Part shown: positions 24,782 through 36,324 of the stretch, in pieces | Position numbering within the stretch: position 1 is the first letter of the stretch | Layout: every line of letters begins with the position of its first letter | Assembly (NCBI GenBank): GCA_946800325.1 | Contig: OX326957.1 | Location: 12,319,591-12,383,590 of the forward strand | Length of the DNA stretch: 64,000 bases | Source: Luzula sylvatica | Taxonomy: Eukaryota; Streptophyta; Magnoliopsida; Poales; Juncaceae | Direction of reading: 5' to 3' | The notes under the pieces: model-generated | Told to the model about the DNA's origin: nothing | Database searches by the model: none | Seen by the model: only the letters and a program-made list of their open reading frames with translations | Translations under genes and position numbers: made by a program

Positions 24782-24983
24782 TTATTATTGTATGGAAGGA
24801 CATACCAGTATAAAGGGTCGTGACGACAAGCTTTGTTTTCTCCTTTTCAAAATTTTGAAATACCCAGTCAAGAACCTTCTCTCCCCCGGGGATGTCAAAA
24901 TCTAATGCAACGAACACTTTATTTTTTTTTAGAGGATGTTGTTTTGATGTTTGTGTATTTGGTAGATATTCCATCTTGTCCAT
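17290..24983 (-). CDS. USP-domain receptor-like cytoplasmic kinase lacking a U-box
   Basis: Predicted serine/threonine kinase of the plant USP-kinase/U-box family (RLCK IX). Seven exons: 24806-24983, 23000-23070, 20652-20761, 20205-20294, 19343-19644, 18833-19117, 17290-17961, all with GT-AG borders; about 569 codons. Exons 1-4 give an N-terminal USP-like region, exon 5 and early exon 6 a charged coiled coil, exons 6-7 the kinase. Visible motifs are GKGAFGCVYKG (P-loop), VAVKIL (ATP lysine), HGDLKPDNVLLD (catalytic loop with HGD), DFGIS, GTFGYMDPEF and KSDVFALGVI. Relatives with a U-box E3 domain continue after the kinase; this one stops at EKLHRR. Anomaly: the exon 4 donor leaves two bases, but exon 5 as read needs one pending base, so a small exon is missing from my model or the gene is frameshifted. 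Introns contain MITEs, tandem duplications and a Helitron end. The kinase call is firm; functionality is uncertain. Confidence 0.8.
18215..18281. repeat. AT microsatellite inside the kinase gene's last intron
   Basis: A TA/AT run of about 67 bases lies in the intron between exons 6 and 7 of the kinase gene. Confidence 0.95.
20330..20582. mobile_element. MITE of the GTACATCCAACATTTTCC family, copy 2 (intronic)
   Basis: About 250 bp inside the intron between exons 3 and 4 of the kinase gene. The left end GTTGGGAGGTACATCCC and right end GGGTATGTCCAACATTTTCC are imperfect inverse copies. Internal TTTAACACCTTAATTTATGA and TAAATCATAAATTA blocks form a foldback. Same family as 16803-17060 and 39248-39503. 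Confidence 0.7.
20994..21224. mobile_element. Mutator-type MITE with 9-bp target duplication (intronic)
   Basis: A 231-bp foldback element. The left end GAGGATGGCTAAGATACT is matched by its complement at the right end, and the arms remain similar for about 70 bases each. It is flanked by identical 9-mers TTTTATTTG at 20985-20993 and 21225-21233. The 9-bp duplication and long inverted arms indicate a Mutator-like MITE. It lies in the second intron of the kinase gene. Confidence 0.88.
21332..21609. repeat. Recent tandem duplication, 2 x 139 bp
   Basis: The unit starting TTTTACTAAAAAAGTGAATT at 21332 repeats at 21471 with only about one substitution that I can see (TTATTATTC versus TTACTATTC). 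It lies in the second intron of the kinase gene and is the most recent-looking small duplication in the window. Confidence 0.92.
22130..22555. repeat. Diverged tandem duplication, about 2 x 212 bp
   Basis: AATTTATAATATGTTAATAT starts at about 22146 and again at about 22358. Both units continue through TTGAGTCAATCAATAATAAT and TGTGTTATTGGGGCT to TATGAAACTTTGGCTCAAT. Intronic, no coding content. Confidence 0.88.
22740..22985. mobile_element. Helitron-family terminal fragment
   Basis: The GC palindrome CCCGAGCAATTGCGCGGGC near 22952-22970 and the preceding 200 bases match, in inverted orientation, the Helitron end at 13621-13960. No CTRR follows the hairpin, so this copy seems truncated or eroded. 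It ends about 15 bases before exon 2 of the kinase gene. Confidence 0.45.
23350..24209 (+). mobile_element. Helitron-type repeat, plus orientation (intronic)
   Basis: It ends with an eroded hairpin (TACGCAATTGTGCGGG), A-rich spacer and CTAG at 24206-24209, then T. The body is homologous to the reverse complement of 6334-7115. It sits in the first intron of the kinase gene. The 5' end is approximate. Confidence 0.55.
24714..24783. repeat. AAT trinucleotide microsatellite
   Basis: An uninterrupted AAT/ATA run of about 60-70 bases just inside intron 1 of the kinase gene. The matching place in the paralogous copy at 8041-8076 has a shorter, broken version. Confidence 0.95.
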
Positions 24984-27900
24984 CTCTCCAACGCTTTCAT
25001 CATCTCTGGAATATCAATAATTTCGTGTGTGTACAAGTTAGATAAATAATTAGAATATCATCTAGACACGTTATTTTAATTTTGTGTGTAATTAGCAATT
25101 TTCAACATCTTCTGGGGAGCATATCATATTAAGGAGCTCTCTCTTGTAAAATTTTATGTTAACCGATCAAGCATAGAAGTTGGTCATTTCAAGTCTACTT
25201 CATTTCTTATACAAATTAATGAAACACAACGATAAAATTAATTTATTTGGAACATTAAATATTGCATTTACCTGATAAATATGAGACTTTTTCGATTGGC
25301 GTGAATACCCCGTATTCTGCACGAAAAATTCGTAGAATAATCTTCTACAACTTCACTACAATTCAAACATCATTTTGGGATTAGAGTTTGTTATTATCAT
25401 AATTTCGATTTTACATTTTGTAATTCAAAATGATAAAATAACTGCAAACAAGCGGGCCAGATAATTGTTGAAGTAGAACTACTAATTATAATTGTTTTAG
25501 TACCGTATCCAACCAGAGCTTGTTATTAATTTTGTCATTCCGTGATTATTGATTAGCTCCCATAAAAATGCATCTTCATCTTGTTCAAGAGTCAGTATTC
25601 TAGCTTCAAACTGAATAAATCCAAAATGAAGATTACAAGTTTCAGTAATTATTATAATTTCATTCACATATTTGATTGGTAGTTGGTGAATATGATTGGT
25701 GTTTAATAATTCCATATTTGATTATTGCAATATTAATATATCATATAGAAGAATATAATTTGCAAGATATTACTATATTATTTGTTTCTTAATATCACGG
25801 GGATAACAGTTTTTCATTAGAATTTTTGGTCAACCGATGCTTCGAGAATTATTGATTGTACCTTTTCTTTTCTGCATCTTGGTAGGTAATACTTTTCAAC
25901 AGCTTGGGTGAATTCAGTCTTTTCCAATGGTACTATAAAATTCATTGGATGGAGAAATTTATTTTTAATTTCGCAGGAATTGAAAAATAGGAAATAATAA
26001 GTAATTCAAACTATATTACAAAATTTTTGAAACAATCTGAAAAGTGAGAAATTGTAATAATATTAAAAAAAAAAAAAAAAAATGTTAGAAGATTTTCGAA
26101 GAATCCCCTGTTATAATAATGGTCAAGGTATTATATACTATTGATTTTATTATCGAACTAGAAGGATGGGTTCTGGTAGCTGCGATTTTATTGTTAGGCT
26201 GTTATAACACTAAACATGCAATTGAAATTGAAATGCATACCACTATGCAAGTATGTAAGGACGAGACTAATTTCTTCGATTTCGAAATGATCAAATATCC
26301 ATTCAAGAACGCTCATTCCGCTCGCCACGTTCAAACCAAATATCACAAAAACAACATCCTTTTTTGCCATCGGAGAGCCTGGTGTCGAATCACTCGCGTT
26401 CTGGTACAAGTAATTGAAAGATAATTCCTCTCTCTTTATTGGAGCCTCTCAGACTGTTGTGGTTTTCTCAGAGAATAAAGAGGCAAAATTTATGGTTACA
26501 ATGGATTTCTATTCAGAAGAACATGACTTTCTTAATAAATAAGAAAATAAGATTAAATAAATTCAGAAAAGAATTGTAATCACGATATTGATAATTCTAT
26601 TTTTTTTTTTTTTTTTTGGAAACGACAAAATAAAACATTGACTCCGTCACATCCTAACGAGGCAAAGACTTTTGAAGATTTTTAGTTGCACCCTACATTT
26701 CCGCAATACATCAAGGGAAAATTATTGATTTATCCAAGTAACATCTAAATAATAAATTTCTTCTTCTCGTATGTTCATATCATAGTTATTTGTACTAAAA
26801 ATAATACATGATATAAAATTAACTTTCCGATAAATTATCACGTCAATATAAAAGGAGTTTAGGTGAAATGTGGGGATATCATAAATGATTTCTAGATGTT
26901 TTGGGAAACCAAAATTTATACGGTCGAATATAACAACCAATTAATAGAAATGGATCCAAATATAAATATGATTCGTGCAGTTCCCTTACAATTTATCTCA
27001 ATTAATATTGTAAAAATCTCTCTTACTCCAATCAGTAATCGATGGTTCATAGACTCGATTACCCATTCCCGTTTCAAAAACGCGAGCACCGATTTTTTTT
27101 GTCGAGTTTGACTATTTTTTGTACCGATTAATCGAATTCAATCATTTATGTATTGGTATTAATCGATGGTTCATAGACTCGATTACCCATTCCCGTTTCA
27201 AAAACGCCCGATATAAGGCAAGACTCAAATTTTCAAATCTGAACTCAAAATTTGAAATTTGAAACTAAATTATGACTTTGTACAATGTCATTTAATTTGA
27301 TTTAATTTCTATTTAGACTTTGAGAATTATTATGTTTGTGTTTTATTTTATTTTGGAAATTTAAATTTTGATTTTGAGATATTGAAAAAACATATGATAT
27401 TATTATTTGATAAATTATTAACTACTAATGAAACTGATTAATAATTAAATTATCAAATGGTAACCTTCCGACTCGTTCGGTTTAACGTATTTTGCAACAC
27501 TGATATCAATACATGGTAGAAACTAAATTAAACACCCCTTGTTTGATAATAATAAAAATTATTAAAACAAATTTATTAATTTACAAAAGTTGGCTTATTT
27601 TAAAAAATTAGATAAAAAATAAATAATATTAATCTACATGCAAATCAATATTATAGCTTAATAAAATAAACATTATATTATATTATTCATGCATAATTTT
27701 AAATAATATAATTGAGGAATCGGTATAAGAACACATCTTTTGCAAATCATTTGTACTATAAAATAAAAAATTACATATACTCAAAAGAGATAAGGTGTAA
27801 TTCATGTATACTTCTGCAATATCTCAAAATATCACGTTACACCTAAAAAATAACATATGTCATGGATACAATACAACAACAATGCATGGTAATTGGTATA

Positions 27901-28000
27901 TCTATACAAAACTGTCACCAAATACAAAAATATCATAGTAAATTCACGTATAGTCAATTCATGATTTGAAAATCTTTAAAAAGTATCCTAAATTTGTCAA
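24781..28000. repeat. Segmental duplication, copy 2
   Basis: Partner of 8041-12430, same order and orientation, less expanded. A further small duplication is visible within it: ATCGATGGTTCATAGACTCG with the following CCCATTCCCGTTTCAAAAACGC occurs at about 27038 and 27162. Confidence 0.8.
25272..26370 (-). pseudogene. USP-only paralogue of the kinase gene, four exons
   Basis: Four minus-strand exons correspond one-to-one to exons 1-4 of the kinase gene: 26241-26370 (MAKKDVVFVIFG start), 25862-25932 (71 nt, ending RCRKEK), 25504-25610 (starts FEARILTL) and 25272-25355 (ends LIFIR). Phases agree at every junction (1, 0, 2, 2) and no stop interrupts. Nothing resembling the coiled-coil or kinase exons follows before the next gene starts at 24983. 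Either a truncated pseudogene or a short USP-only gene is possible; the lack of a stop after exon 4 makes the former more likely. It is the tandem neighbour of the kinase gene and the paralogue of 8625-9097. Confidence 0.65.
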
Positions 28001-28368
28001 TGTTTTATTCAGGCCGGTCCTACGTTTTAGATGGCCTTAGACGAATTTTAATACGAAATGTCAGTAATATAAAAATAATTTTTTTTCAAATCCAAATGAA
28101 TTTACAAAAATATATCATACTATTATTAATAATTATTATAATATAGATCATTTTCTCGCATTAGAAGCAAATAGTACAATTAAATTCGAATAATCTAAAT
28201 TTTATGTGAAATAGTTGAATTAAAACAAAACTAAAATTAAATAAGCGATAAATCACAAACAAGAGGTGATGCATGAGTTTAATTGTACAATAAGAGATTG
28301 TTTCTTTTGTATCGGAATTTGGACTTGAATTCTGAAAAAAATGGACTTGTTTGATTTTAATATTTAAT

Positions 28369-28370
<2 letters not shown>

Positions 28371-28412
<42 letters not shown>
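28371..28412. repeat. TA dinucleotide microsatellite
   Basis: An uninterrupted TA run of about 42 bases in otherwise gene-free AT-rich DNA. Confidence 0.95.
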
Positions 28413-28414
<2 letters not shown>

Positions 28415-29900
28415 GATCTTTGGCTTTTTGGAGGCTTTAGACGATAGCCTAATTGGCGAAAGCCACGGATTTTATATTTATATTTTGGATATATAAATAT
28501 TTGATTTTATATTTTATATTTATTGTTTGGATATACACGATTTTTGTGTACCAATGAAATTAAAACAATAACAATTATTAATATATATATACCATGTTTA
28601 CATATATTATCATGTTATCTGCTTCTTCTAAACATTTGTTTTGGAAAATTTTCAAAAAACTCACTAATTTTTTTGGATATTGTAAAAAACTGGCGATCTT
28701 TCATAAGCTCCAAAAATTCACTCTACCAAACATTTATTTTTAAATACCTCCCTATTGAGTTTAAAAGTAATCATGGATGATGTTAAATTTGACAAAAATA
28801 TATTTCTATTTACATATATAGTAACTAAAAAATATTAATTTTTATTAATTAAAAAAATTCTAAATTTTATTTAGCATATAATAATTAAAAAAAAATTATT
28901 ATATATTGTTTATACTTATATATACACACTTTTTCTCTTATATCATTGCTTCCACATCACCTAAAAAATATATACCTTCGATTTTGTTGATTTACGGATT
29001 GTAATTGATTTAAGCACTAGATATCTTTAAATAGACATGAAAATTAATTTTCATGGACTTTGTCCACACAAATGATCATGTAAACTTTTTTATTTGAAAT
29101 AATTTCTATTTTTAGTTTTTAATTTTTAATTTTTTAATTTCAAAAATGATTTTCTCGATTTTAATTTCTTTTTGTTTCACATGATTTTTATAAACAATGA
29201 TTATTATGATATTTTTGGGGTTTTTAGGGGAAAATATGTAATCGATTTTATTATTATTATTATTATTATCTTTAAATTGGATATTTCTCATCTTCTAATT
29301 ATATCGTGAACATAAAAAATCATGTATTGTGAGAGATTATGAGTTCAAATTTCATTGAAATCAATGAATGGAAGAAATATAAATCTTCTTCATTTATTAT
29401 AAAAAAAAAAAAATTAAACAAAGAAAATTAGTATGTTTTTTACTGATTAATTAATTTGTTTCACTTTACTTGCTTGATATGCATATTTCATACCCTAGTT
29501 GCAGTAAACAAGAGATCCTAATCCAAAAGAAAAAGAAAATACTGTTAACTCTTAATTTAAAGGGATCTTTTTGGTTAAATTATATGCCTCTCAATTACCA
29601 AGATGGCATCAAAGTTGACTCAGTTAATAAATAAATAAAATATTTGAGAGGCACCATAAGCCTTCCTTAGTTAAGTATAAAATAACATTTTGTATTAAAT
29701 AATTTGTATGTTCCCTGACATTGACCCGATTATTTATTATTGTTATTATTGAATTGGTTAGCTTTTGGAGCAATTTACATATTTTAATTAGTCTTGACAA
29801 CCTGTATTGAATTAGTCCTAACAACCCTTTTATGAATACTACAATCATTTATATTTTCAGCCAACAATAATTTAATCTTACAACTAGCTGTAGAATATTT
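28413..29900. other. AT-rich gene-free stretch with repeat fragments
   Basis: The segment 28640-28900 is similar to the GAAAATTTTCAAAAAACTC family seen at 11.02 kb and 6.4-7.1 kb. A B-box-like GAGTTCAAATTTC near 29341 hints at a SINE relic. No gene is recognised. Confidence 0.45.
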
Positions 29901-29905
29901 GCAAC

Positions 29906-30605
29906 TAGGAATGTAAACGGTTCGGATAGTTGTCATATCAGATTCGTATTTTTGAATTCATATTTTTTCGAATACGGATATTCGAATACGGAAGGATCCG
30001 GATATGGTTCAAATATTAAATCGATACAAATACGATTCGAATATTGTCGGATATGATTTTTCGGATAATAAAAACGTATATTTAACACGTAACTGAACTA
30101 CTTATTTTTATCTTCGAAATTTAATTGAAACTAAAAAATATTGAGAAAACTGAATTTTCAGAAAAAAAAAGATTTTCAGAAGAAGAAAAAATCAGAAACT
30201 TGAACAAAAAAAAGAGAGAGAAAGCCTTGAAGAAAAGAGAAATAATTTAACGATTTGATAATATCTTGAAAATACTTTTTACGTATTTTTTTAAAATAAA
30301 TTGGTTTATGGATCATCACTCATGTTAATATGAACTTTTATTAGATCCAGAAAATCATAACCATATAAATGTAAAATGAATTATGAAAAACTAATATCCG
30401 TTTTTGGTTTTTATTCGGATCCGGATAGTCCGAATAATATTTTGAAAATCGAATTCGAATTTGTATTTGGATGATATTTTGAATATCATATTCGGATCCG
30501 AATTCAAGAAGCAAATTCGAATTGGATTAGGACAATTTCATTCGGATTTGTATATTCAGTCGGATTTGGTTTGAATCAGTTCGGATAATTTCCACACTGC
30601 TTACC
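29906..30605. mobile_element. hAT-like element of the GTAAACGGTTCGGATAG family, intact copy
   Basis: It starts TAGGAATGTAAACGGTTCGG and ends near GTTCGGATAATTTCCACAC. Both subterminal regions are rich in CGGATAT, CGAATAC and GGATCCGGAT words. The centre is plain AT-rich sequence with no transposase. It is homologous, in inverted orientation, to the two halves of the split element at 49356-49988 and 59306-59340, which helps set the ends. I could not identify a target duplication. Confidence 0.65.
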
Positions 30606-30892
30606 CCCATATTTACAAGTTACAACCAAATATATAAACTATAAAATATAGTTCGCATATTAAATCAATCCAATGCACATGTAGATATACATCGCACTAC
30701 GCATTAAATATATATTTATAATTATATTATTATTATAATTATTATTGTTATTATTACTATTATAATAAATCTACTCTTCATGTTTTTCCTATATTGAGCT
30801 ATGTTATCAAACTTCTTTTGCATATTTGATTGACTAGAAGAATTGTCTGTGCGGCGATATTTAAATATATAAATAGTCAAATTATATATAAT

Positions 30893-31756
30893 CAGTATTT
30901 TAAATTGCGGCGATATTTCGGCACAATTGCGGAAATTGCGGTCTGCAATTTAGAATCGCAATCATGTATTGCGCAATATTACGTTTTTAAAAAATTGCGG
31001 AAATTGCGGCGATATTGCGGCCAAATATCGGTAAAATTGCGGTATTGCGGCAAATAATTGCTACCATATATTAAAAAATTTGAAACTTTCTCATCGTTTC
31101 ATCAAATGACATGAACTTTATATCGAAATCGTTCGTTACGACGAGAGGAACGCATTCATTTGCTTGGATTTATCAAATTTTGTTTTTACCCTGAATTAAA
31201 CACAAAAAACACGTTAAAATAATTTCGTCGAGAATTATTTAATATAAAAATTATAACATGATTTTGTGATTATTTATTACTTATTTTTCATGTTTATTAC
31301 CAAAATATTTTATAAAATACGCTCATAACGTGTATAGCTTCTAAAATCTGTCATTTTCGTCTATAAATGTATGAATTTCATAATTTTCATTGTATTTTAT
31401 TGATGTTTCGATTTCAAAATTGAGTTATATTGTTTTCATATGTTTAGGATGTCGACGAAAATTATTAACAAAATCAAAATCCAAAGTCCCGTATAATTGT
31501 CATATTAATGAAAATTTTATGATCAACTTTGTTTGGTACATTTTTATTCTTTTTTGAAGAAAATTATAAAGAAAATTTTACGATATTAATGGTGACAAAA
31601 AATATTGTGAAAAATATATTTAAACAAACTATTATTATTACATAATTTAATATCGCAACGACTGTCCGCAATAAAGTCATTGCGCCCGCAAACGCAATCC
31701 GCTGCAAAAAAAGGCCCCGACCGCAATGGACCGGAATATCGCAATTTAAAACATTG
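30893..31756. mobile_element. hAT-type element with 8-bp target duplication and GCGG motifs
   Basis: An 864-bp element bounded by inverted ends: CAGTATTTTAAATTGCG at the left and CGCAATTTAAAACATTG at the right. It is flanked by identical 8-mers TATATAAT at 30885-30892 and 31757-31764. Subterminal regions repeat ATTGCGG and GCGATATT. An 8-bp duplication with such ends fits a non-autonomous hAT element. No transposase is present. Confidence 0.88.
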
Positions 31757-31764
31757 TATATAAT

Positions 31765-32740
31765 TGTTAGATCAATAATGATATTATTTTTTGATATAGC
31801 TAAATAAATTAATGAACATTAGATGCAATATAATTATTAGATCAAGAAAGATAAATTTTTTGATATTATTTTCCAAATAGTTAAATAGATTATTGTGCAT
31901 TAAATACACATACTCAAATAAGTGGTTGATACACATACTTGCATAATAAATAACATACACAAAAACATAGACATACTTGAAAAATAAATAATAAATATAA
32001 TTATAATCATACAACAAATATGAAAATAATTAAATGTGTAATATAAAAATAGTTAAATGTGTAATATAATGAAATGTGTAACTAATATAAAATAATGAAA
32101 TGTGTAATTAATATAAAACAATGAAATGTGCAATAAAAATTATTGCATTGCGAAATATATCATGAAACAAATATGAAAATTATATGTTGAAAATTATATG
32201 AAAATTATATTTTGAAAATTATTTTAATCATATTTTTTATTGAATAAAACAAAAATAATTCTAAAAAAGAAAAGGAAAATAAGAGAGTTAATTAAATTAA
32301 TACAATGTGAAATATATCATCAAACAAATACCAAAATAATTAAATGTGTAATATAAAAATAATTAAATGGGAGAATATAAATGTGTAAAATTAATTTAAT
32401 TTTTTTGTATAATTAAATGTGTAATATTTTTTGTTGGAGAATATTGAATAAAGCAAGTATGAAAATAATTATATGTGTAATAATTTTTTGTTGATGAATA
32501 AAATTATTTGACATCCATCTTTTCACTATTCATTAATAATGTTTCGAATTGTAGTGGCTTATTAAATTTAGGAGTTATCGCCAGATTGAACCCAGGTCTT
32601 TCGTGCAAAGTGTGGTGTATCGAAAGATATAATCAAGTACTGGTATATATCAGGTAAATGCAACAATTAATTTTCCAAATAAATTAATTTTATCATTGTA
32701 TTTCATTAATCTTCCAAATAAAAATTGTTGATATTCCAGA
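31765..32740. other. Very AT-rich gene-free stretch
   Basis: Repeated AATGTGTAATATAAAAATAATTAAA-like phrases at 32030-32480 suggest low-order tandem expansion. No gene, RNA or terminus is recognised. Confidence 0.5.
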
Positions 32741-32741
32741 G

Positions 32742-34116
32742 ATGGAAAAACATCCTCTCAAAGAGAATAAAGTGTTTGTTGCATTGGATCCGCACATGAC
32801 CGTCAACCGTCCGGTTCCGCGAGCAATTTTTTGACTGGGTATTTCAAAATTTCGAAAAGGAGAAAGCTAAGCTGATCATCACTTGCATATATACTGGTAT
32901 GTTTTTCTATACTATGGTTATGATGTCAAATCTACTCTATAATAATAATAATAATGATGATAATAATAATTAAAAAAATGATAAATCAGAGCAAGTAATT
33001 ATATGTTTATAAATTATATGAAATTGTATATATAGGCTATAAGTGATGATTAAAAACTTTGGACAATAGTTGAATCTATGTTTGTTAAGCCAGGCATGAG
33101 AACTATTTCTTGATCATTTATATATTAAAACCACAAGATTGATATCAAAGGTAAATGGTTCAAGTCACACTGATATCACAAATAAAATACGAAACCAAAA
33201 ACATTTATAATTGATGGATTATGTTTAAGTTAAAAAAAATATTAAAAGCATATTTTTTTACATATTGTACAATTAAAATCTCGCCGTTATTATTACATTC
33301 AATATCCATAATGTCAAACAATCTAACACAGAAAGAGAAATGAAATAAAACATTATTATTCTATGCATAATTATAGAATTTAGTGGATCTTAGTGTTATA
33401 ATTAATCATAAATAAAAGTTTTCATATTTTTTTCTATTTCTTTTTTATCTCTTTTTCTTGAAAAAAAATATATATGAGTTTTATTCGTATAATGAGTCAT
33501 TGGATAAAATACTTAAACATAATGAAAATACTTATTTTTTGCACATAAACCAGCTCGCCGTTTCGAGACCGAATTCACCAAAGCAGCTCAAAGCCACTAC
33601 CTCCCTGCATGTCAAACAAAAGAGGTAACTATATTCATTTTTTTTAATGTTTCTACCACAATACATGTAAATTCCTGATGACATCAATAATTCAAAATTT
33701 TAAAAATAAAATTTATGCTTTTATTTATATATTTTAGAGGGAATGATTTTGGTTACTGGAATTTTTTTTTTTTTATTGAAGATGGTTGAAACTTATCTTT
33801 TTTTTCTTTTTTGATATTATTTGCTTTAGTTTGAAGCCGAGATGCTAGTACCTCAAGAAAAAGAACCAGAAGATATTATTTTGGAGCTAATGAATAAACA
33901 TCAACATGGAATGGAAAGATTAGTTGTGTCTGCTTCTCATATAAAGTAATCGATCTGAAATATCATGCTTCGCGTATTATTTGCAATTATTCCTCATTTT
34001 TATTAAATAATGCTTTTAAATTGTAGGTCTGTTTTAGAAAGTCTTGGTTCCGTATTGAATATTCCATGCATGATATGGGCAATCCTAGAAGATACCGGAG
34101 AGCTGGTCCATTTTAG
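32742..34116 (+). pseudogene. Broken USP-region copy of the kinase family, opposite strand
   Basis: Four plus-strand exons mirror exons 1-4 of the kinase gene: 32742-32896, 33554-33624 (71 nt), 33830-33945 and 34027-34116 (90 nt, the same length as kinase exon 4). The GT-AG borders are intact. Exon 1 starts MEKHPLKENKVFVALD, then shifts frame and meets TGA before the conserved DWVFQNFEKEKAK segment. Exons 2-4 read cleanly (ETEFTKAAQSHYL; FEAEMLVP; SVLESLGS to LVHFR). Nothing of the coiled coil or kinase follows. It is a 3'-truncated, frameshifted relic in inverted orientation relative to the other copies. Confidence 0.88.
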
Positions 34117-35213
34117 GTAACTTCAAGTTGATCCATATTTTTGTTTTATTAAACATGATATAATATAATTTATAAATTATTTCAAGAATTGATATCAATT
34201 ATGTATATGAAGGAGCAAATATGTTAGGAAATACTTCCACAAAAATACGAATAAATAAATATGATGAAAGAAATATTTTGCAATTATGTTTTTCCTTTTT
34301 ATTCAAATTAAGATTTTTGTGGTCTTTTATAAGCTTTTGATATCAATTATTTGCACGAAACGACATTGAACCAAAGAAAATGTGAAACGAAATATGCGTT
34401 GTCGATTACTTTCGTGCCATTCTTTCTTTTCATTTCGTTTTAGTTTCTTCGGTCAGTTGATTGTTTGTTCTCGAGCTGTCACGTTTCTCTTGTAATAATA
34501 TAATTCATGCGCATTTAATTTTTTTTGAGAGTTTTTATATTATTTTTTTTCAATTAAAAGGCACAATCAGAAAATTGGAAAAATTGGAAAAATTGGAAAA
34601 ATGGGGTTAGATTATTTCTTTATATTCTTATTCCGATGATTGAATGACAACAATATCAATCACATTTTTTATTCTGCAGGACTGTGTTTTGTATTTTTTC
34701 AAAAATTAATATAGAAATTGGTACCAATTTGGAAAAACTGGTACATAAATTGGTAAATTTTGCAGGAGTCGAGGAGGTTGCGCACAATCAGAAATTAACT
34801 AACTCAATGGCACAATCAGAAATTAACTAACACAATCAGAAATTTTGCAGGAGTCGAAGAGGTAAATTTATCATTTTTTTATTTTTAGAAAGAGTGATGG
34901 TTTCTTTAGTAGTAGAGTTTGATAATTCGAGATCGGAGTTAATGGAAATGGAAGGAAAATTAAGAACACAAGAAAAATCGTGGTCGAATTAAATGAGTTC
35001 AAATGCTCAAAGATTCGAACCAATCTTTGATTTCAAAAGGAGGATCGATCAAATCTTCAATGAAGAATTCAGATATTTTTGAGATCTAAATAAAGAAAAA
35101 TATCTCTCTTTTTCCAAAAATAAAATTTCACCTTTATAGTATGTATTTACACTAAACAAACGTTCTACTCTTTGTCATGCTAAAAAAATAAAAATAAAAA
35201 ATAAAATAAAAAC
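34117..35213. other. Gene-free spacer with short tandem phrases
   Basis: Small repeats of AATTGGAAAA (about 34570-34605) and CACAATCAGAAATTAACTAA (about 34780-34850). No gene is recognised. It separates the kinase relic from the 3' end of the TBP gene. Confidence 0.5.
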
Positions 35214-36324
35214 CTAAAATGTGTCATTATCTTTTGGTATAGGGATCTTTTGAAACTCTGTGAGAACAGGATATATATTCTCAAAGGCGGCATAAGTCTC
35301 GTGTCTAGCCTTAGCTCCGGTGAGGACAATTTTTCCCGAAGCAAAAATGAGAAGCACGACTTTTGGTTGCTTCATGCGATATACGAGACCAGGAAATAAT
35401 TCTGCATCGTACTGTTCAAAATCCAAATTATCAACATCGAAAATAAATTCGAAAATGATTAATTTAAGATTAATGTGGATTTTCACTTACGGTGCAGAAA
35501 GCACCATGCATTATACTAATCCCTTCGAGTCTAATTGGAAATTTCACGTCACAAGAACCTACTATGTTTTGAATTTTAAAATCCTATAAAAATAAAATAT
35601 CACAAATAAATTAATAATATTTCGTAAAAAATAATTTGTAAATTAATAAATAAAAACCTTGAAATGGGCTGGAAAACCTATTTTCTGTACAATTCGCGCA
35701 TACTGAAAAAAAATTAAAAATAAAATATTAGACAAAATGAAAGAGTTGAATAGTTAAACAATTATTACCTTTCTTGCTGCGAGTTTTGATTGCTCTTCGC
35801 TCTTTGCACCGGTACAAACCTGATTATAAATATAAACTTGCTCTAAAATTTCTGATAAAACATTAAAATTAGAAAGTTTGAAATTAATAAAAAAAAATAC
35901 ATACGATTTTGCCTGATGCAAAAATCAGACCAGTGGTCTTTGGATCTCTTATTCTCATTATTACTGCTGCGAAACGCTACACCAAAACAAAAAAAAAATG
36001 AGAAAATATAATTAGCATTAGTATATTAAAATAATATGGACTTAAAATTTTAAGAAATAAGTTTATACCCTTGGATTGTATTCTGCATTTCTTGCTTGCA
36101 AAGCAATCCTTTTTAGATCCAACTTGCAATCCAAGTTTACCGTCGCGACAATGTTCCTGTCATTTTATGTCATTAGTTTGATAAAAAGATTAAATTTTAT
36201 TTCACAATTTTTTTGAAAAGTGGAATTACTGGAGAGTAGGAACAATTCCAGAAGGGTGATTTCTCTTATCGACAGGATTGTTCGATTCCTCCTTGTCTTT
36301 ATTCTTTTCGTTGTAATTTGCCAT
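35214..36324 (-). CDS. TBP: TATA-box-binding protein (TBP)
   Basis: General transcription factor that binds and bends the TATA box within TFIID in the nucleus. Seven exons on the minus strand: 36230-36324, 36069-36156, 35905-35976, 35769-35819, 35658-35702, 35491-35583, 35214-35411; phases all agree, total 642 nt, 213 aa (plant TBPs are about 200). A short N-terminus reaching [10 protein letters not shown] is followed by the two TBP repeats. The four intercalating phenylalanines are present at F63, F80, F154 and F171, with the standard 17-residue spacing inside each pair. Differences from the very conserved plant sequence include [25 protein letters not shown] and a longer tail ending PIPKDNDTF. 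It may be a second, faster-evolving TBP paralogue. The start is the ATG in frame with the family N-terminus; upstream frames are unrelated. Confidence 0.95.
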
